A stretch of DNA of 58,971 nt from Maricaulis sp. (GCA_029251785.1 JAQXCQ010000190.1:1-58971); one strand, 5' to 3'. Shown: positions 18,731 to 28,100, counted from the first letter of the stretch. Translations and numbers: made by a program. The notes: generated by a model not told the origin, from the letters alone.

Positions 18731-19777
18731 ATGACTGAAAGCTCGCTGAAAGATCTCGGCTGGAGCGACTATTTCGCAGACCAGATTCGGCCTGAGGAAA
18801 TAGCGCTGACCCCGCCTGTGAGGGTGACCGATGTGCATCGCAACAGAATTTCTGTTCAATCTGGAAATGGTCATCAGGACCTGGCCTTTCCCGATGGAAT
18901 CCGATCAAGCGATGTCGCTGTTGGTGATTGGGTGCTCAGCGATCCTATAACTGGGCAGCTTATCCGAGTATTGGGACGCCAAACGGTGCTGCAACGCGCG
19001 TCTGCCGGCGACGCATCGACGGAACAATTGATCGCCGCCAATATCGACACTTTGCTGATTGTCTCGTCCTGCAATGCCGACTTCAACCCGGCGCGGCTGG
19101 AGCGTTATCTGGCGCTCTCCGCGGGCAGTGGAACGCGGGCAGTGATTGTACTGACGAAGGCAGATCTAAGCGCCGAAGCCGAGGCGTATGGCGGCCAGGC
19201 CGAAGCGCTGTCATCGCTTGCTTCTGTTGTGGTGCTAGATGCGCGAGACCGTAATTCGCTTGATAAGTTGAAGCCCTTTTTGAAGGCGGGTGAGACCGCC
19301 GCCCTGGTCGGCTCATCCGGCGTCGGAAAGTCCACGATCATGAACGGTCTGTGCAATATAGAGGCGGCAACCCAGGACATCCGAGAGGATGATGCCAAGG
19401 GGCGGCACACGACGACATCCCGATGTTTGAGAGCGACCGTCTACGGGTCCTGGCTCGTGGATACACCCGGTATGAGATCGCTGGGCATGAGCGACATTGC
19501 CGACGGTATAGATCAGGTGTTCTCCGATATTTCTGATTGGGTTACCGCCTGCAAGTTTTCGGATTGTAACCATGCCACCGAGCCCGGCTGTGCGGTACAG
19601 GCAGCGATATCGTCGGGACAACTCGATCGGGATCGGTTCCATCGTTGGCAAAAGCTGCTGAAGGAAGATCGGCACAATTCTGAGACCATTGTCGAGTCCC
19701 GCTCACGCCACAAATCAAACAGTCGCCTTATCAAAGCAACGCTGAAAAGCAAACATCGCCAGCGTTACGAAGATTGA
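18731..19777 (+). CDS. rsgA: ribosome small-subunit GTPase RsgA (YjeQ)
   Basis: RsgA is a circularly permuted GTPase that helps late maturation of the 30S subunit. The 348-residue protein has an N-terminal OB-like domain. The G-motifs come in permuted order: TKADL (G4) before GSSGVGKST (G1, near 195) and DTPGMRS (G3). A zinc-finger helical domain follows, with CKFSDCNHATEPGC. All key elements are present and the length is normal. It lies 75 bases downstream of the PRMT-like gene in the same direction, so the two may be co-transcribed. A ribosomal protein would then be a natural methylation target to test. Confidence 0.95.
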   Translation: MTESSLKDLGWSDYFADQIRPEEIALTPPVRVTDVHRNRISVQSGNGHQDLAFPDGIRSSDVAVGDWVLSDPITGQLIRVLGRQTVLQRASAGDASTEQLIAANIDTLLIVSSCNADFNPARLERYLALSAGSGTRAVIVLTKADLSAEAEAYGGQAEALSSLASVVVLDARDRNSLDKLKPFLKAGETAALVGSSGVGKSTIMNGLCNIEAATQDIREDDAKGRHTTTSRCLRATVYGSWLVDTPGMRSLGMSDIADGIDQVFSDISDWVTACKFSDCNHATEPGCAVQAAISSGQLDRDRFHRWQKLLKEDRHNSETIVESRSRHKSNSRLIKATLKSKHRQRYED

Positions 19778-19932
19778 TGAAATCAGATCGCGATAAATTA
19801 GAAATTCGTCATCATTTGTGTAGCAACGCAGCTTTACCGTCATTTTTGTGATGCCTTGGATCTAAACCTGTTTAATATTCCAACTTCGCTGACCGGTGAT
19901 GTTTCGCCTTATCCACAATGTTGGGAGCAAGT

Positions 19933-21444
19933 ATGAGCCAGGGAAAATTTCGCAAGCTGGTGGTCGTTGGCGGTGGGTCCGCAGGCTGGATGGCTGCGGC
20001 AGCAATCTCTCAGGCACTTAACAGCGGCTGCGAGATCGAAGTCGTCGAATCCGAGGTGATTGGTGTCGTCGGCGTAGGCGAGGCAACAATTCCGCCGATC
20101 AAAACCTTCAATCGTCAGCTTGGAATCGATGAAGCCGAGTTCCTTAAGTATACCAATGGATCATTCAAACTGGGCATCGAATTTGTCGACTGGACCCGCC
20201 TCAATCATCGGTATTTCCATCCCTTTGGCAGCTTCGGTTCGAATTTCGACCCAATCGCTTTTCACCACCATTGGATTAAATCTCGGCAGGATGGAAACGA
20301 ACTGCCCTTTGAAGACTATTCAATGGCCTGGCACATGGCGCGCGCCGGCAAGTTTTCTCGACCGGATACGAATCCGAGTCGTATTCAGTCCAGTTTCGAT
20401 TATGCCTACCATTTTGATGCGGTCCTCTACGGTAAATTCCTGCGGGCGTATTGTGAGGATCGAGGCGTAATCAGAACAGAAGGCATAGTTTTAGATGCAA
20501 AGTTAAACGGGGAAACAGGTTTCATTGAAAGTCTCATTCTCGATGATGGTCGAGAAATTTTTGGTGACTTTTTTATCGACTGTAGTGGGTTTCGCGGCCT
20601 CTTGATCGAGGGGGCCTTGAAATCGGGCTACGAGGAGTGGTCGAATTGGTTGCCTTGTGATCGTGCTGTCGCCGTGCCCTGCGAGCTGGCCGGGGAATTT
20701 TCTCCCTATACAAGATCGACCGCGCGCGAAGCGGGGTGGCAGTGGCGCATCCCACTTCAGCACCGTATCGGCAACGGGTATGTATATTCCAGTCGGTACC
20801 TGGATGATGACCAAGCAGCTGTAGACACACTGATGGCGAACCTCGATGGCAAGCCGCTCGCCGACCCTCGGATGTTACGCTTTACGACCGGGCGGCGGAA
20901 AAAGTTCTGGAATAAAAATTGTTTGTCTTTGGGCCTTTCCGCAGGGTTTATCGAGCCTCTTGAATCAACAGCTTTGCATTTGGTTCAGGCGGGAATCGCG
21001 AGTTTTCTTCCATTTTTCCCCGACGGCAATCCGGACCCTCTTGCAGAGCAAGCTTACAATCAGCGCCTAACGCGCGAATTCGAAGCCATTCGCGACTTCA
21101 TCATCCTTCACTATCACGCCAATGAACGAAATGACTCAGATTTATGGCGCGATGCTGCGGCGATGGAAATCCCTGATACTTTGGCCGAAAAGCTGGCGCA
21201 TTTCAAAAGTCACGGACGCGTCTTTCCTGAATCTTGGGATCTTTTCCAGAGTCCCAATTGGTTGGCTGTGTTACTTGGTCAAAACGTTATGCCGCAGAGC
21301 TATCACCCGTTCGTGGATCTAAGAGGAAAGAGTGGTGAGGCGTCTCTTGCTCGTCAGCATGAGGCTATGGTTCAAGCGCTCGTGAATATGCAGCCACATG
21401 GAAAGTTTATTGACCGGTACTGCAAGTCAGATGTGGCCGATTAA
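19933..21444 (+). CDS. flavin-dependent tryptophan halogenase family protein
   Basis: The 503-residue protein belongs to the PrnA/RebH flavin halogenase family, which uses FADH2, oxygen and halide to make hypohalous acid and halogenate an aromatic substrate. Numbered from ATG 19933: the FAD motif VVGGGSAGWMAA starts at residue 11, catalytic Lys79 (GSFKLGIEF) is in the PrnA position, WQWRIP is at 269-274, and IEPLESTALH carries the conserved Glu-Ser region. GGGAG 5 bases before the ATG favours this start over an in-frame ATG at 19918. Many such genes in Caulobacterales-like genomes occur near TonB receptors with unknown substrates. No biosynthetic cluster surrounds this one. Confidence 0.92.
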   Translation: MSQGKFRKLVVVGGGSAGWMAAAAISQALNSGCEIEVVESEVIGVVGVGEATIPPIKTFNRQLGIDEAEFLKYTNGSFKLGIEFVDWTRLNHRYFHPFGSFGSNFDPIAFHHHWIKSRQDGNELPFEDYSMAWHMARAGKFSRPDTNPSRIQSSFDYAYHFDAVLYGKFLRAYCEDRGVIRTEGIVLDAKLNGETGFIESLILDDGREIFGDFFIDCSGFRGLLIEGALKSGYEEWSNWLPCDRAVAVPCELAGEFSPYTRSTAREAGWQWRIPLQHRIGNGYVYSSRYLDDDQAAVDTLMANLDGKPLADPRMLRFTTGRRKKFWNKNCLSLGLSAGFIEPLESTALHLVQAGIASFLPFFPDGNPDPLAEQAYNQRLTREFEAIRDFIILHYHANERNDSDLWRDAAAMEIPDTLAEKLAHFKSHGRVFPESWDLFQSPNWLAVLLGQNVMPQSYHPFVDLRGKSGEASLARQHEAMVQALVNMQPHGKFIDRYCKSDVAD

Positions 21445-21473
21445 TTGTGAATTGGTTCGTTTGCGGACCTATT

Positions 21474-21956
21474 TCAAATCAGCGGCGCTTGTGACGAATT
21501 TTCGTATATTCGGTGCAGCCAGTTTATCCCAATAGCGATAGCGAGCCAGGGTCCCAGAGCGAGGCTGGAGTGCCGGTCTACGCGTTGGCCGTTTAAAAGG
21601 CTGCGAATAAGAATATGAGCGATCCCGCCCAGCGCGGCGACCAGAACGATATAGGGGAGTAGCCAGGCCCCACACCAGGCCCCGCCGGCAGCGAGCAATT
21701 TGGCATCGCCGCGTCCCAGGCCATCCACGCCGCGAAAACGGCGATAACCCATCTCGATTGCCCAGAAAAATCCGTACCCGATTATGGCACCCATCAGCGA
21801 AATCAAGCCAGTCTCTAAAACGTAAAAATTTGTTGCAAGCCCAAATCCGATGAGCGGCAGGGTCAGCTTGTCTGGAAGACGGCGCGTGCGCGCGTCAATA
21901 ATCGCAAGTGCCAGCAAAGCAGCCAGCAAAAAAAATGTCGCGAAGTGAATCAACAT
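21474..21956 (-). CDS. minimal A24 prepilin peptidase
   Basis: The 160-residue protein is an aspartic-type leader peptidase for type IV pilin-like or pseudopilin substrates. Catalytic Asp residues are in IIDARTRRLPDKLTLP and in the GxGD motif GRGDAKLL. Four to five membrane helices are visible. The cytoplasmic methylase/zinc domain of PilD/GspO is absent, so it is only the peptidase half, as in CpaA/TadV. The helix 1 wording is nevertheless PilD-like. No pilin or secretion genes lie nearby, so it is an orphan in this window. It converges on the halogenase gene with a 29-base gap. Confidence 0.9.
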   Translation of the reverse strand: MLIHFATFFLLAALLALAIIDARTRRLPDKLTLPLIGFGLATNFYVLETGLISLMGAIIGYGFFWAIEMGYRRFRGVDGLGRGDAKLLAAGGAWCGAWLLPYIVLVAALGGIAHILIRSLLNGQRVDRHSSLALGPWLAIAIGINWLHRIYENSSQAPLI

Positions 21957-22038
21957 AAATCGTCTCTTGATGTCAGCATTTTATCGGAGTCTAATTCGCC
22001 CCGGTTGAACAAGGCAAGCGCGGGAAGATCGTCATCAT

Positions 22039-23142
22039 ATGAGTATCAAAACGCTTGCATCTCAGATTCTCACAAGCCGCCGCGTGCGGGACACCGTGCG
22101 AAATTTTCATGCAGCTAAACGCAGGGCGCTGGGTCGCAAACGAACACTTCACGTCTTTCTCGAAGCGGGGGAACCTTATTCCGAGGTGCTGCGGCAGTGT
22201 TTGCCTTTGCTAAAGGAGCGCTATGACATCAGCTGTGTGGAACACGCGGTTGGCCCGCCGGCGAAACAGGCCGCGTCTCAGCCTGAAATGTTAGCGCGAT
22301 ACGCGGCATCGGATGCAGTTGTCTTGGCCCAAGCCCACGGTCTGGAACCGCCGGGTCTGCACGATACCGGAGATATCTCGAACGCAGTCGCCATTGCTAA
22401 GGGCGAAGCCCTTCGGGCGCGACTGGGGCATTATGCCAGCGCCATGATCTGGTTTGAAGGGGAGTGGTATTGGGGGGTAGATCGGCTCCATTATCTCGAA
22501 GCTAGGCTGTCAACTTCCGACCAACCACCACTGTTCGGATTGCGTCCGGAGATCGCCAACAATACCGACATCAAACAGCTTGAGGTCTTCATTTCTTTCC
22601 GAAGTCCCTACAGTTATCTGGCCGTGATGCGCCTATTTGATTTGGCTGAGCAGTGGCGGGTGCAGCTGAGCATTCGTCCAGTCCTGCCGATGGTGATGCG
22701 CGGTTTACCAGTTCCAAGGGCAAAGCGATTTTACATCGTTCGCGATTGCAAGCGAGAAGCCGAGCGTCTGGGTTTGCCCTTCGGAAAAATTTGCGACCCT
22801 CTTGGTAGCGGTGTTGAGCGGGGCTTGTCGCTCATCCCGCTGGCGAGAAGCGAGGGTGTTATGCGCGAATATGTGCAGAGTTTTCTCTCAGCGGTTTTTG
22901 CAGAGGGTATCGATGCAGCGTCCGATATTGGAATGCGTCGGATCGGAGAGCGGGCTGGTCTCCAATGGTCTAGCATGCAGTCCGCGATGAAAGAGAAAGA
23001 TTGGCGCAAGGAAATGGAGGAAAACCGGCAGGCCCTCTTCGAGCATGGGCTCTGGGGTGTCCCGAGCATGGCATACGGCCGGCAAGCGACCTTCGGTCAG
23101 GACCGCTTGTGGCAGGTTGCAAACTGGTTTCAGACGCCCTGA
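22039..23142 (+). CDS. tandem DsbA-fold protein, HCCA-isomerase-like
   Basis: The 367-residue protein contains two thioredoxin/DsbA-fold segments. The first (about 36-157) ends in GEWYWGVDRLHYLE, the typical end of an HCCA-isomerase/DsbA domain. The second (about 181-365) starts VFISFRSPYSYLAVMRLF and ends GVPSMAYGRQATFGQDRL. The SPYS motif in place of CxxC matches 2-hydroxychromene-2-carboxylate isomerase and kappa-class glutathione transferases, not a disulfide oxidase. A glutathione-dependent isomerase or transferase role is likely; the substrate is unknown. It converges on the DUF2855 gene with a 23-base gap. The duplicated fold is unusual. Confidence 0.82.
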   Translation: MSIKTLASQILTSRRVRDTVRNFHAAKRRALGRKRTLHVFLEAGEPYSEVLRQCLPLLKERYDISCVEHAVGPPAKQAASQPEMLARYAASDAVVLAQAHGLEPPGLHDTGDISNAVAIAKGEALRARLGHYASAMIWFEGEWYWGVDRLHYLEARLSTSDQPPLFGLRPEIANNTDIKQLEVFISFRSPYSYLAVMRLFDLAEQWRVQLSIRPVLPMVMRGLPVPRAKRFYIVRDCKREAERLGLPFGKICDPLGSGVERGLSLIPLARSEGVMREYVQSFLSAVFAEGIDAASDIGMRRIGERAGLQWSSMQSAMKEKDWRKEMEENRQALFEHGLWGVPSMAYGRQATFGQDRLWQVANWFQTP

Positions 23143-23165
23143 GTGGCCCGCCTTACCCTCTGTCA

Positions 23166-24245
23166 CTAAAACGACAGAATGAGGCCTTCTGTGGGGTTGG
23201 AGCGTCCATCGCGCAAAGCGCCAAATGTATCCACTACAATAGAGGCACCATCTTTCTCCACGATGTTGAGCCAGGGCATGCCCGAACTCGCCCAGGCGTG
23301 GAGGTCTGCCGCAATCCGCTCTTGTAGAACGGCCCCGCCCCATTCCGAACGACGCTTGAGAGCCTGATCGGGTGCGAAAAAGAATATTGGCTTGGCACCG
23401 GGCATAGGCCCTGTATCGGCAAACTGATCCCAGTGGCTCATGCCGACAGCGCAACTATAAACCATCTGGTCGCCGAAATGGTTGTGCAGCGATTGTCGGA
23501 CCTGAGCATTGCCGGCGATATCAATGTAGCTGCTGGGCATTTCTTGCGGGATTTGCTTGATCTCATCATACGGCAAGACGATATCATACAATCCAAGCCC
23601 CTCAACGAACGCATGGTTTCCGGCAGAGGTCAGACCGATAATTCGAGGCTTGGGGCCCGTGCTCTGTGCGAATTGTCGTGCGACGCCCATTGCGGTTTTG
23701 CTGGAGGCGCTGCCGAGGATAATCGCCTCCGCGCCGAAGCAGTCATTGTCGACAAAGAAGTCGTGCAACAGGAAAGACGTTGCAAACAGTGGCTGAAACA
23801 ACATCTGAATATTCTCGAGCGCAGCGGTCTTCGTCGTGCTCACCCGGTGGTATTCGTTATACAAGGCGGGCAGCGCCTGACGATGGGTGGCCGTGTCGAC
23901 GAACCCGTTTTCCCTGACTTTGCCGGGCTGAAACTGCACATGGCTCGATGACGGGAAAAAACCGTAAATCCGCTCGCCGACGGAAAGTTCACTGCAGTTT
24001 GAGGCAATAATATCGGCGAAGCCCCAAACCGGAACGAGGCCCCATGGATCATCGACCGGGAAGAACTTCCAATAGCCGATGAGATCACCCGATGCCGCAT
24101 AGGTCACATTATTGGCCGTCAATGCAAAGCGATCGATCTCCAGTATAATCGCGCCATCGGGCAGGTCGTCGGACAGTTCATGCTCTGCGATCCGTGTTTC
24201 ACGAATATCGCTTCGGTTAACCTGCATTTGTGTGACATGAACCAT
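23166..24245 (-). CDS. DUF2855 family protein (medium-chain reductase-like)
   Basis: The 359-residue protein matches DUF2855, a family resembling medium-chain dehydrogenase/reductases. Recognisable parts are LTANNVTYAASGDLIGYWKFFP near the N-terminus (substrate-side loop), VPVWGFADI, a nucleotide-fold segment AIILGSASSKTAMGVA, and YIDIAGNAQVR. An NAD(P)H-dependent oxidoreductase or enoyl-reductase-like activity is possible but unproven. ATG 24245 (MVHVTQMQVNRSD) with GGGGAC upstream is chosen over a TTG at 24296. It is divergent from the small membrane protein gene at 24374. Confidence 0.85.
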   Translation of the reverse strand: MVHVTQMQVNRSDIRETRIAEHELSDDLPDGAIILEIDRFALTANNVTYAASGDLIGYWKFFPVDDPWGLVPVWGFADIIASNCSELSVGERIYGFFPSSSHVQFQPGKVRENGFVDTATHRQALPALYNEYHRVSTTKTAALENIQMLFQPLFATSFLLHDFFVDNDCFGAEAIILGSASSKTAMGVARQFAQSTGPKPRIIGLTSAGNHAFVEGLGLYDIVLPYDEIKQIPQEMPSSYIDIAGNAQVRQSLHNHFGDQMVYSCAVGMSHWDQFADTGPMPGAKPIFFFAPDQALKRRSEWGGAVLQERIAADLHAWASSGMPWLNIVEKDGASIVVDTFGALRDGRSNPTEGLILSF

Positions 24246-24373
24246 GGCGCGTTTGTCCCCTTTGCTGACGCTCAGCTTAACCACACGATCGCGCAACGGG
24301 CCAGCGGCATCAGTCGCGCCGGAGATGCGTTTCTTTACGATTAATTGGGGTCTTGGGGGTTACGACAAACGTC

Positions 24374-24667
24374 ATGGCAAGACGCGCACCAAGTATTCCC
24401 CCCGTTTCAACGGAATTTTCTGAGAATACAGAAACCGCAACACAGATTGATACGAGACGCGTCCCGGGATTGATCACCGGTCAAACCGAAGCAGGAGAGC
24501 CATCTCCCGTGGAGGCACTCACCCGAAATTTGGCACGGACGTTACCGCAAAATCTGGTCGAATCCGACGTTCGCTGGTCTGCTCGACGCTCATTGGCATT
24601 TATTTTGGTGACCAGCCTGGGGCTCTGGGGCGGGATTATCTGGTTCGTTCGGTCCGTCATTTCTTGA
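24374..24667 (+). CDS. small single-pass membrane protein
   Basis: The 97-residue protein has a polar, Thr/Glu-rich N-terminal ~60 residues and one C-terminal membrane helix (about 70-92, LAFILVTSLGLWGGIIWFV) followed by a short tail. No signal peptide or known domain is visible. It converges on the initiating sugar transferase gene with a 30-base gap. A regulatory or assembly role at the membrane next to the polysaccharide locus is possible but not supported by a motif. ATG 24374 is chosen over a TTG at 24353. Confidence 0.6.
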   Translation: MARRAPSIPPVSTEFSENTETATQIDTRRVPGLITGQTEAGEPSPVEALTRNLARTLPQNLVESDVRWSARRSLAFILVTSLGLWGGIIWFVRSVIS

Positions 24668-24697
24668 CGACCGACGTCATCGACCCGAAAGCTTCAT

Positions 24698-25441
24698 TCA
24701 GGAAGCGCCGCGGCCAAACAAGACAGCCGGGACAGTCCGGAGCAAAATCAGGAAGTCTTGCCAGAGTGACCATGTTTTAACGTAGTGCACATCGAGTGCG
24801 ACACGATCAGCAAACGTGGTGTCGGCCCGCCCGCTGACCTGCCACAATCCGGTCATGCCCGGTCGGGTCATGATGTAATAATGGAAATCTGGTCCATACA
24901 GGCCGCGATCATCGAGATCATCATTGGTGTCCATCACCATCGGCCGGGGACCCACAACAGACATTTCACCCCGAATGATGTTTATCAGCTGCGGCAATTC
25001 ATCAAGGCTGGTTTCCCGTAAAAACTGGCCCAATGCCGTTATCCTTGGATCTCGCGGCAATTTCCTTTGCCGACGCCACTGATCGGCAGTTTCCTGATTT
25101 TCTGACAGCATATTTTCCAGCGCGCCGTCGGCACCCGGGCGCATGGTGCGAAACTTATAGAATCGAAAAGTAGTGCCGTTTTGACCGTAGCGGCTTTGCG
25201 TGAAAATCGCTTTCCCACCGTCAATCAATTTGATGCAAATGGCGATAATCAGCATCAATGGTGATACCAAAATCAGAGCAGGGATCGCTACGAGCAAATC
25301 AAGAAATCGTTTAAGTTTACTGTTGGCCGGGCACGAGCGGGGCAAGGCTTGCACGTCGGGTGGAGATAAAGGCGCAGGATTGCGAGCAGCTGTTTCCAGC
25401 TTCGCATCCAAATCAGCACCTTTTCTACTGGCGTCTAACAA
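24698..25441 (-). CDS. undecaprenyl-phosphate sugar phosphotransferase (initiating sugar transferase)
   Basis: The 247-residue protein is a monotopic polyprenyl-phosphate hexose-1-phosphate transferase (WcaJ C-terminal/ExoY/PssY type). It starts repeat-unit assembly on the lipid carrier. Diagnostic segments are KRFLDLLVAIPALILVSPLM (re-entrant helix), YGQNGTTFRFYKFRTM, FLRETSLDELPQLINIIRG and RPGMTGLWQVSGRA. It lacks the N-terminal multi-helix domain of full-length WcaJ. It starts with TTG, supported by GGGGGA 7 bases upstream. It is the distal gene of a minus-strand group: secreted protein, outer-membrane barrel, tyrosine autokinase and this gene. Confidence 0.93.
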   Translation of the reverse strand: MLDASRKGADLDAKLETAARNPAPLSPPDVQALPRSCPANSKLKRFLDLLVAIPALILVSPLMLIIAICIKLIDGGKAIFTQSRYGQNGTTFRFYKFRTMRPGADGALENMLSENQETADQWRRQRKLPRDPRITALGQFLRETSLDELPQLINIIRGEMSVVGPRPMVMDTNDDLDDRGLYGPDFHYYIMTRPGMTGLWQVSGRADTTFADRVALDVHYVKTWSLWQDFLILLRTVPAVLFGRGAS

Positions 25442-25577
25442 ACCAATTCCCCCGATTTACAGACCAAGAAACGATGCGCTGACCGTAGAAGTCAGCTTCA
25501 GTCGATTCTGTTTTCTACTTATCTGACACGCTCATTTTGAGTCAAAGTCAGCTTGAATCACGCATAAGAAACTGAAG

Positions 25578-27806
25578 TCATTCATTATAGTATTGTTGGT
25601 ATCCTTGGTAATAAGCACCATAAGCACTGCCGCCATATTTGGATTGCTCTTTGAGATTCACACGCGTCAGAACAACGCCCAGGATGTTCGCTCGCACTTT
25701 GGCCAGACTGGCAAGCGCGGTTTTAGCCACACCGGCTTTGGTCTTTTTCCAGGCAGATTGGAACACTACAGCATCAACGCGACTCGCCAAATCCAGCGAA
25801 TCCGCGACGGCTAAAACGGGCGCAGAATCGAGTATGATTAAATCATAATTTTGCCGCAAGGCATCGAGCATGCGTTCGAAACTGGCTGATCCAAAAACGT
25901 CACGCGGCGAGAATTTGCCACGGCCGAGTGGCAAAATGGCCATTCCCGTTTTTTTGTCGGTTTTCATAACCGAACTAAACTTCACGCTGCCATTCATCGC
26001 CTCCAGCCAACCTTGCTTGGCATTCGGGCACAATTCGGCCGACAGTCGTTTGCGCCGCAGGTCGCAATCGATGACAATTGCACGACTTTCAGCCATAGCG
26101 GCAATTTTGCCCAGGCAAATACTCGTTGTGGTTTTTCCCTCATCCGGCAGGGCCGAGGTTACAACAATGATTTGAGCGGGACCATCCGCGCTTGCGAGAT
26201 TGATAGACGAGCGGATAGCACGAATACTCTCGGCAAACGCAGACATGGGTTTCTTGACCACATAGTCCGAGGGTGTCGACACGCCGGTGACCAGCCGAGA
26301 AAGAGCGTTGAACTTTAACAGAGGAACCGAGGCCAGGTGCGGCATGTCCAATTTGGATTCAACGTCGACATCGGTGTGCAGACCAGTCCGCAGCATCTCC
26401 AGCAGCAATATGGTGCCGAAGCCCGCCGCAATACCGAGCGCGAGACCTGTTAGAAGGCTCATTCCGACATCAGGAGCGCTTGGGTCAAGCGGCCTAGACG
26501 CTGTAGCGACCACGCGCGCATCGGATTCTGTCAAAGACACTTGCTCGCTGGTTTGCTGATAGCGTGTCAAAATCGACTGGAACATCGTCCGGCTTGCATC
26601 CGCCTCACGCTCAAGTTCCCGCAAGCGAACTATTGCGTTGTAATTGACACCCAGATCCCGACGAAGGCGGCCAAGACTGCCCGACAACGACCGAACCCGC
26701 TGCCTTGCAATATCGGCTTCATTTGACAGATTCGCGACGATGCGCGCCACTTCCTGGTCAATTTGTCTATCCAGGTCAGATTGCTCTCGGATAACTGTGA
26801 CCATTTGCGGGTGACGTGGACCGTAGCGTGTCGACAATTCGCCGCGGCGGCGTGTGACATCCGCCTGCCTCTGACGAAGGTCGCGGATGACTTCTGACCG
26901 GAGAACTTCGGCGATAGTTTCAGCGCTGACTCCGCGCTCAATTTGATCACGCACATTACGCAACCGTGCTTCCGCCTCCGCCAATGCCGCTCTCTGCATA
27001 ACCAATTGTGCGTTCACATCCGAAATTTGTTGCTCTGTCAGGGATGCGCCTTCTGCATCCAGCAAACCCGCAGATTCACGATATTCAGCAACCGCAGTTT
27101 CTCGCGTTCTCACCTCTTCGCGTAAGACCTCCACGCGGTCATTAAGCCACGCATTGGCGCGCTCTGTTGCGGCAAATTTTTGCTCGAGCTGAGCGTCGAG
27201 ATAGGCCTCGACGAATGTATTGGCGATATCTCTCGCCAGGCTTGGCGACCAAGATGTCGCGGAAACATCAATGAGATACGACACACCCGCTCGATCAATC
27301 GAGACATGACTCATCAAGCTGGCAATCACACGTTCGCGCTCATACTCGGTCGTTTCACGCTGGATATCCGGCTGAGTTTGTTGCGGACTCATCGATGTGA
27401 TCCAGCCCGTAACAGTGGAGCGTACCTCACTTAGAAAAGATGGGGCCCGCAAGGCAGAGTTAAACTCAGGGACATCGACCAAATTGAGTTCGTCGACGAC
27501 GACACCGGCGAGACGATTGCTATTAAAGACAACAACTTCCGTATCCATCATCGCTGAATCAGGTGCGCGGCCGGTGAGGACCGCATCAAAATCAACGATT
27601 CGGCTTTGAGGCGCGTCAAGGGCGACTTGTGATGTGGCGGTATAGGTGGGAGTGGCCTGAAGCGTTACCAGTGCGACAACCGTGAACACAAGTCCCGACA
27701 CCGGCAGTAAAGTCCAGAGTCGTCTGAACACCACATTGATCATGGCTTGCAGATCAATAAGGTCGTCAGTCGCGACTACTGAGTTCTGTATTTGAACGCT
27801 GGACAT
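25578..27806 (-). CDS. Wzc-like polysaccharide co-polymerase with tyrosine autokinase domain
   Basis: The 742-residue inner-membrane protein has a Wzz/chain-length domain with two membrane helices (about 35-52 and 450-470) flanking a long coiled-coil periplasmic region. A cytoplasmic BY-kinase follows: Walker A SALPDEGKTTT with Lys558, Walker A' VIDCDLRRKR, Walker B LIILDSAP with Asp660. The C-terminal tail carries seven tyrosines in 17 residues (Y724-Y740). It should control chain length and export through a phosphorylation cycle and contact the Wza-like protein. A 311-base gap with a strong hairpin separates it from the barrel gene upstream. ATG 27806 is preferred to TTG 27818. Confidence 0.95.
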   Translation of the reverse strand: MSSVQIQNSVVATDDLIDLQAMINVVFRRLWTLLPVSGLVFTVVALVTLQATPTYTATSQVALDAPQSRIVDFDAVLTGRAPDSAMMDTEVVVFNSNRLAGVVVDELNLVDVPEFNSALRAPSFLSEVRSTVTGWITSMSPQQTQPDIQRETTEYERERVIASLMSHVSIDRAGVSYLIDVSATSWSPSLARDIANTFVEAYLDAQLEQKFAATERANAWLNDRVEVLREEVRTRETAVAEYRESAGLLDAEGASLTEQQISDVNAQLVMQRAALAEAEARLRNVRDQIERGVSAETIAEVLRSEVIRDLRQRQADVTRRRGELSTRYGPRHPQMVTVIREQSDLDRQIDQEVARIVANLSNEADIARQRVRSLSGSLGRLRRDLGVNYNAIVRLRELEREADASRTMFQSILTRYQQTSEQVSLTESDARVVATASRPLDPSAPDVGMSLLTGLALGIAAGFGTILLLEMLRTGLHTDVDVESKLDMPHLASVPLLKFNALSRLVTGVSTPSDYVVKKPMSAFAESIRAIRSSINLASADGPAQIIVVTSALPDEGKTTTSICLGKIAAMAESRAIVIDCDLRRKRLSAELCPNAKQGWLEAMNGSVKFSSVMKTDKKTGMAILPLGRGKFSPRDVFGSASFERMLDALRQNYDLIILDSAPVLAVADSLDLASRVDAVVFQSAWKKTKAGVAKTALASLAKVRANILGVVLTRVNLKEQSKYGGSAYGAYYQGYQQYYNE

Positions 27807-28044
27807 CTCACTAAACAAAACTTTTCTGCTTGAAACTCAGACAGATTTAAAGTGCGTGTCTCCTAATGGACTCAGGGTGAATGGATTAAGGCCGAAATAT
27901 GAAACGGAGGCCGACCGGTTTGAGAAGGAAGTCCCGCGCCGGTCTGACCCAAGTCTTTACGATAGGTTAATTGTGGACCCTGGGAGCGCATTAATCCACA
28001 TAAATCAACAAATTAAGATTATTATTCTACGAAGTTGCAAAAGA

Positions 28045-28100
28045 AGAGTTTTGTATTGCAAAGCGCTTCATGGTTGTTGCATTTTGCAATACAAAGCTCT
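28045..28100 (-). terminator. long hairpin between barrel and autokinase genes (terminator or attenuator)
   Basis: Arms 28045-28062 and 28083-28100 pair over 18 positions with a single non-Watson-Crick position, around a 20-base loop. The 13-bp inner part TTTGTATTGCAAA / TTTGCAATACAAA is perfect. It lies 17 bases past the barrel gene stop. On the minus strand it is followed by TCTTTTGC, so it may end transcription or trim read-through into the autokinase gene. The rest of the 311-base gap (27807-28117) is AT-rich around 27995-28045 and has a smaller GACCGG/CCGGTC stem at 27913-27944. No ORF is convincing there. Confidence 0.55.
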
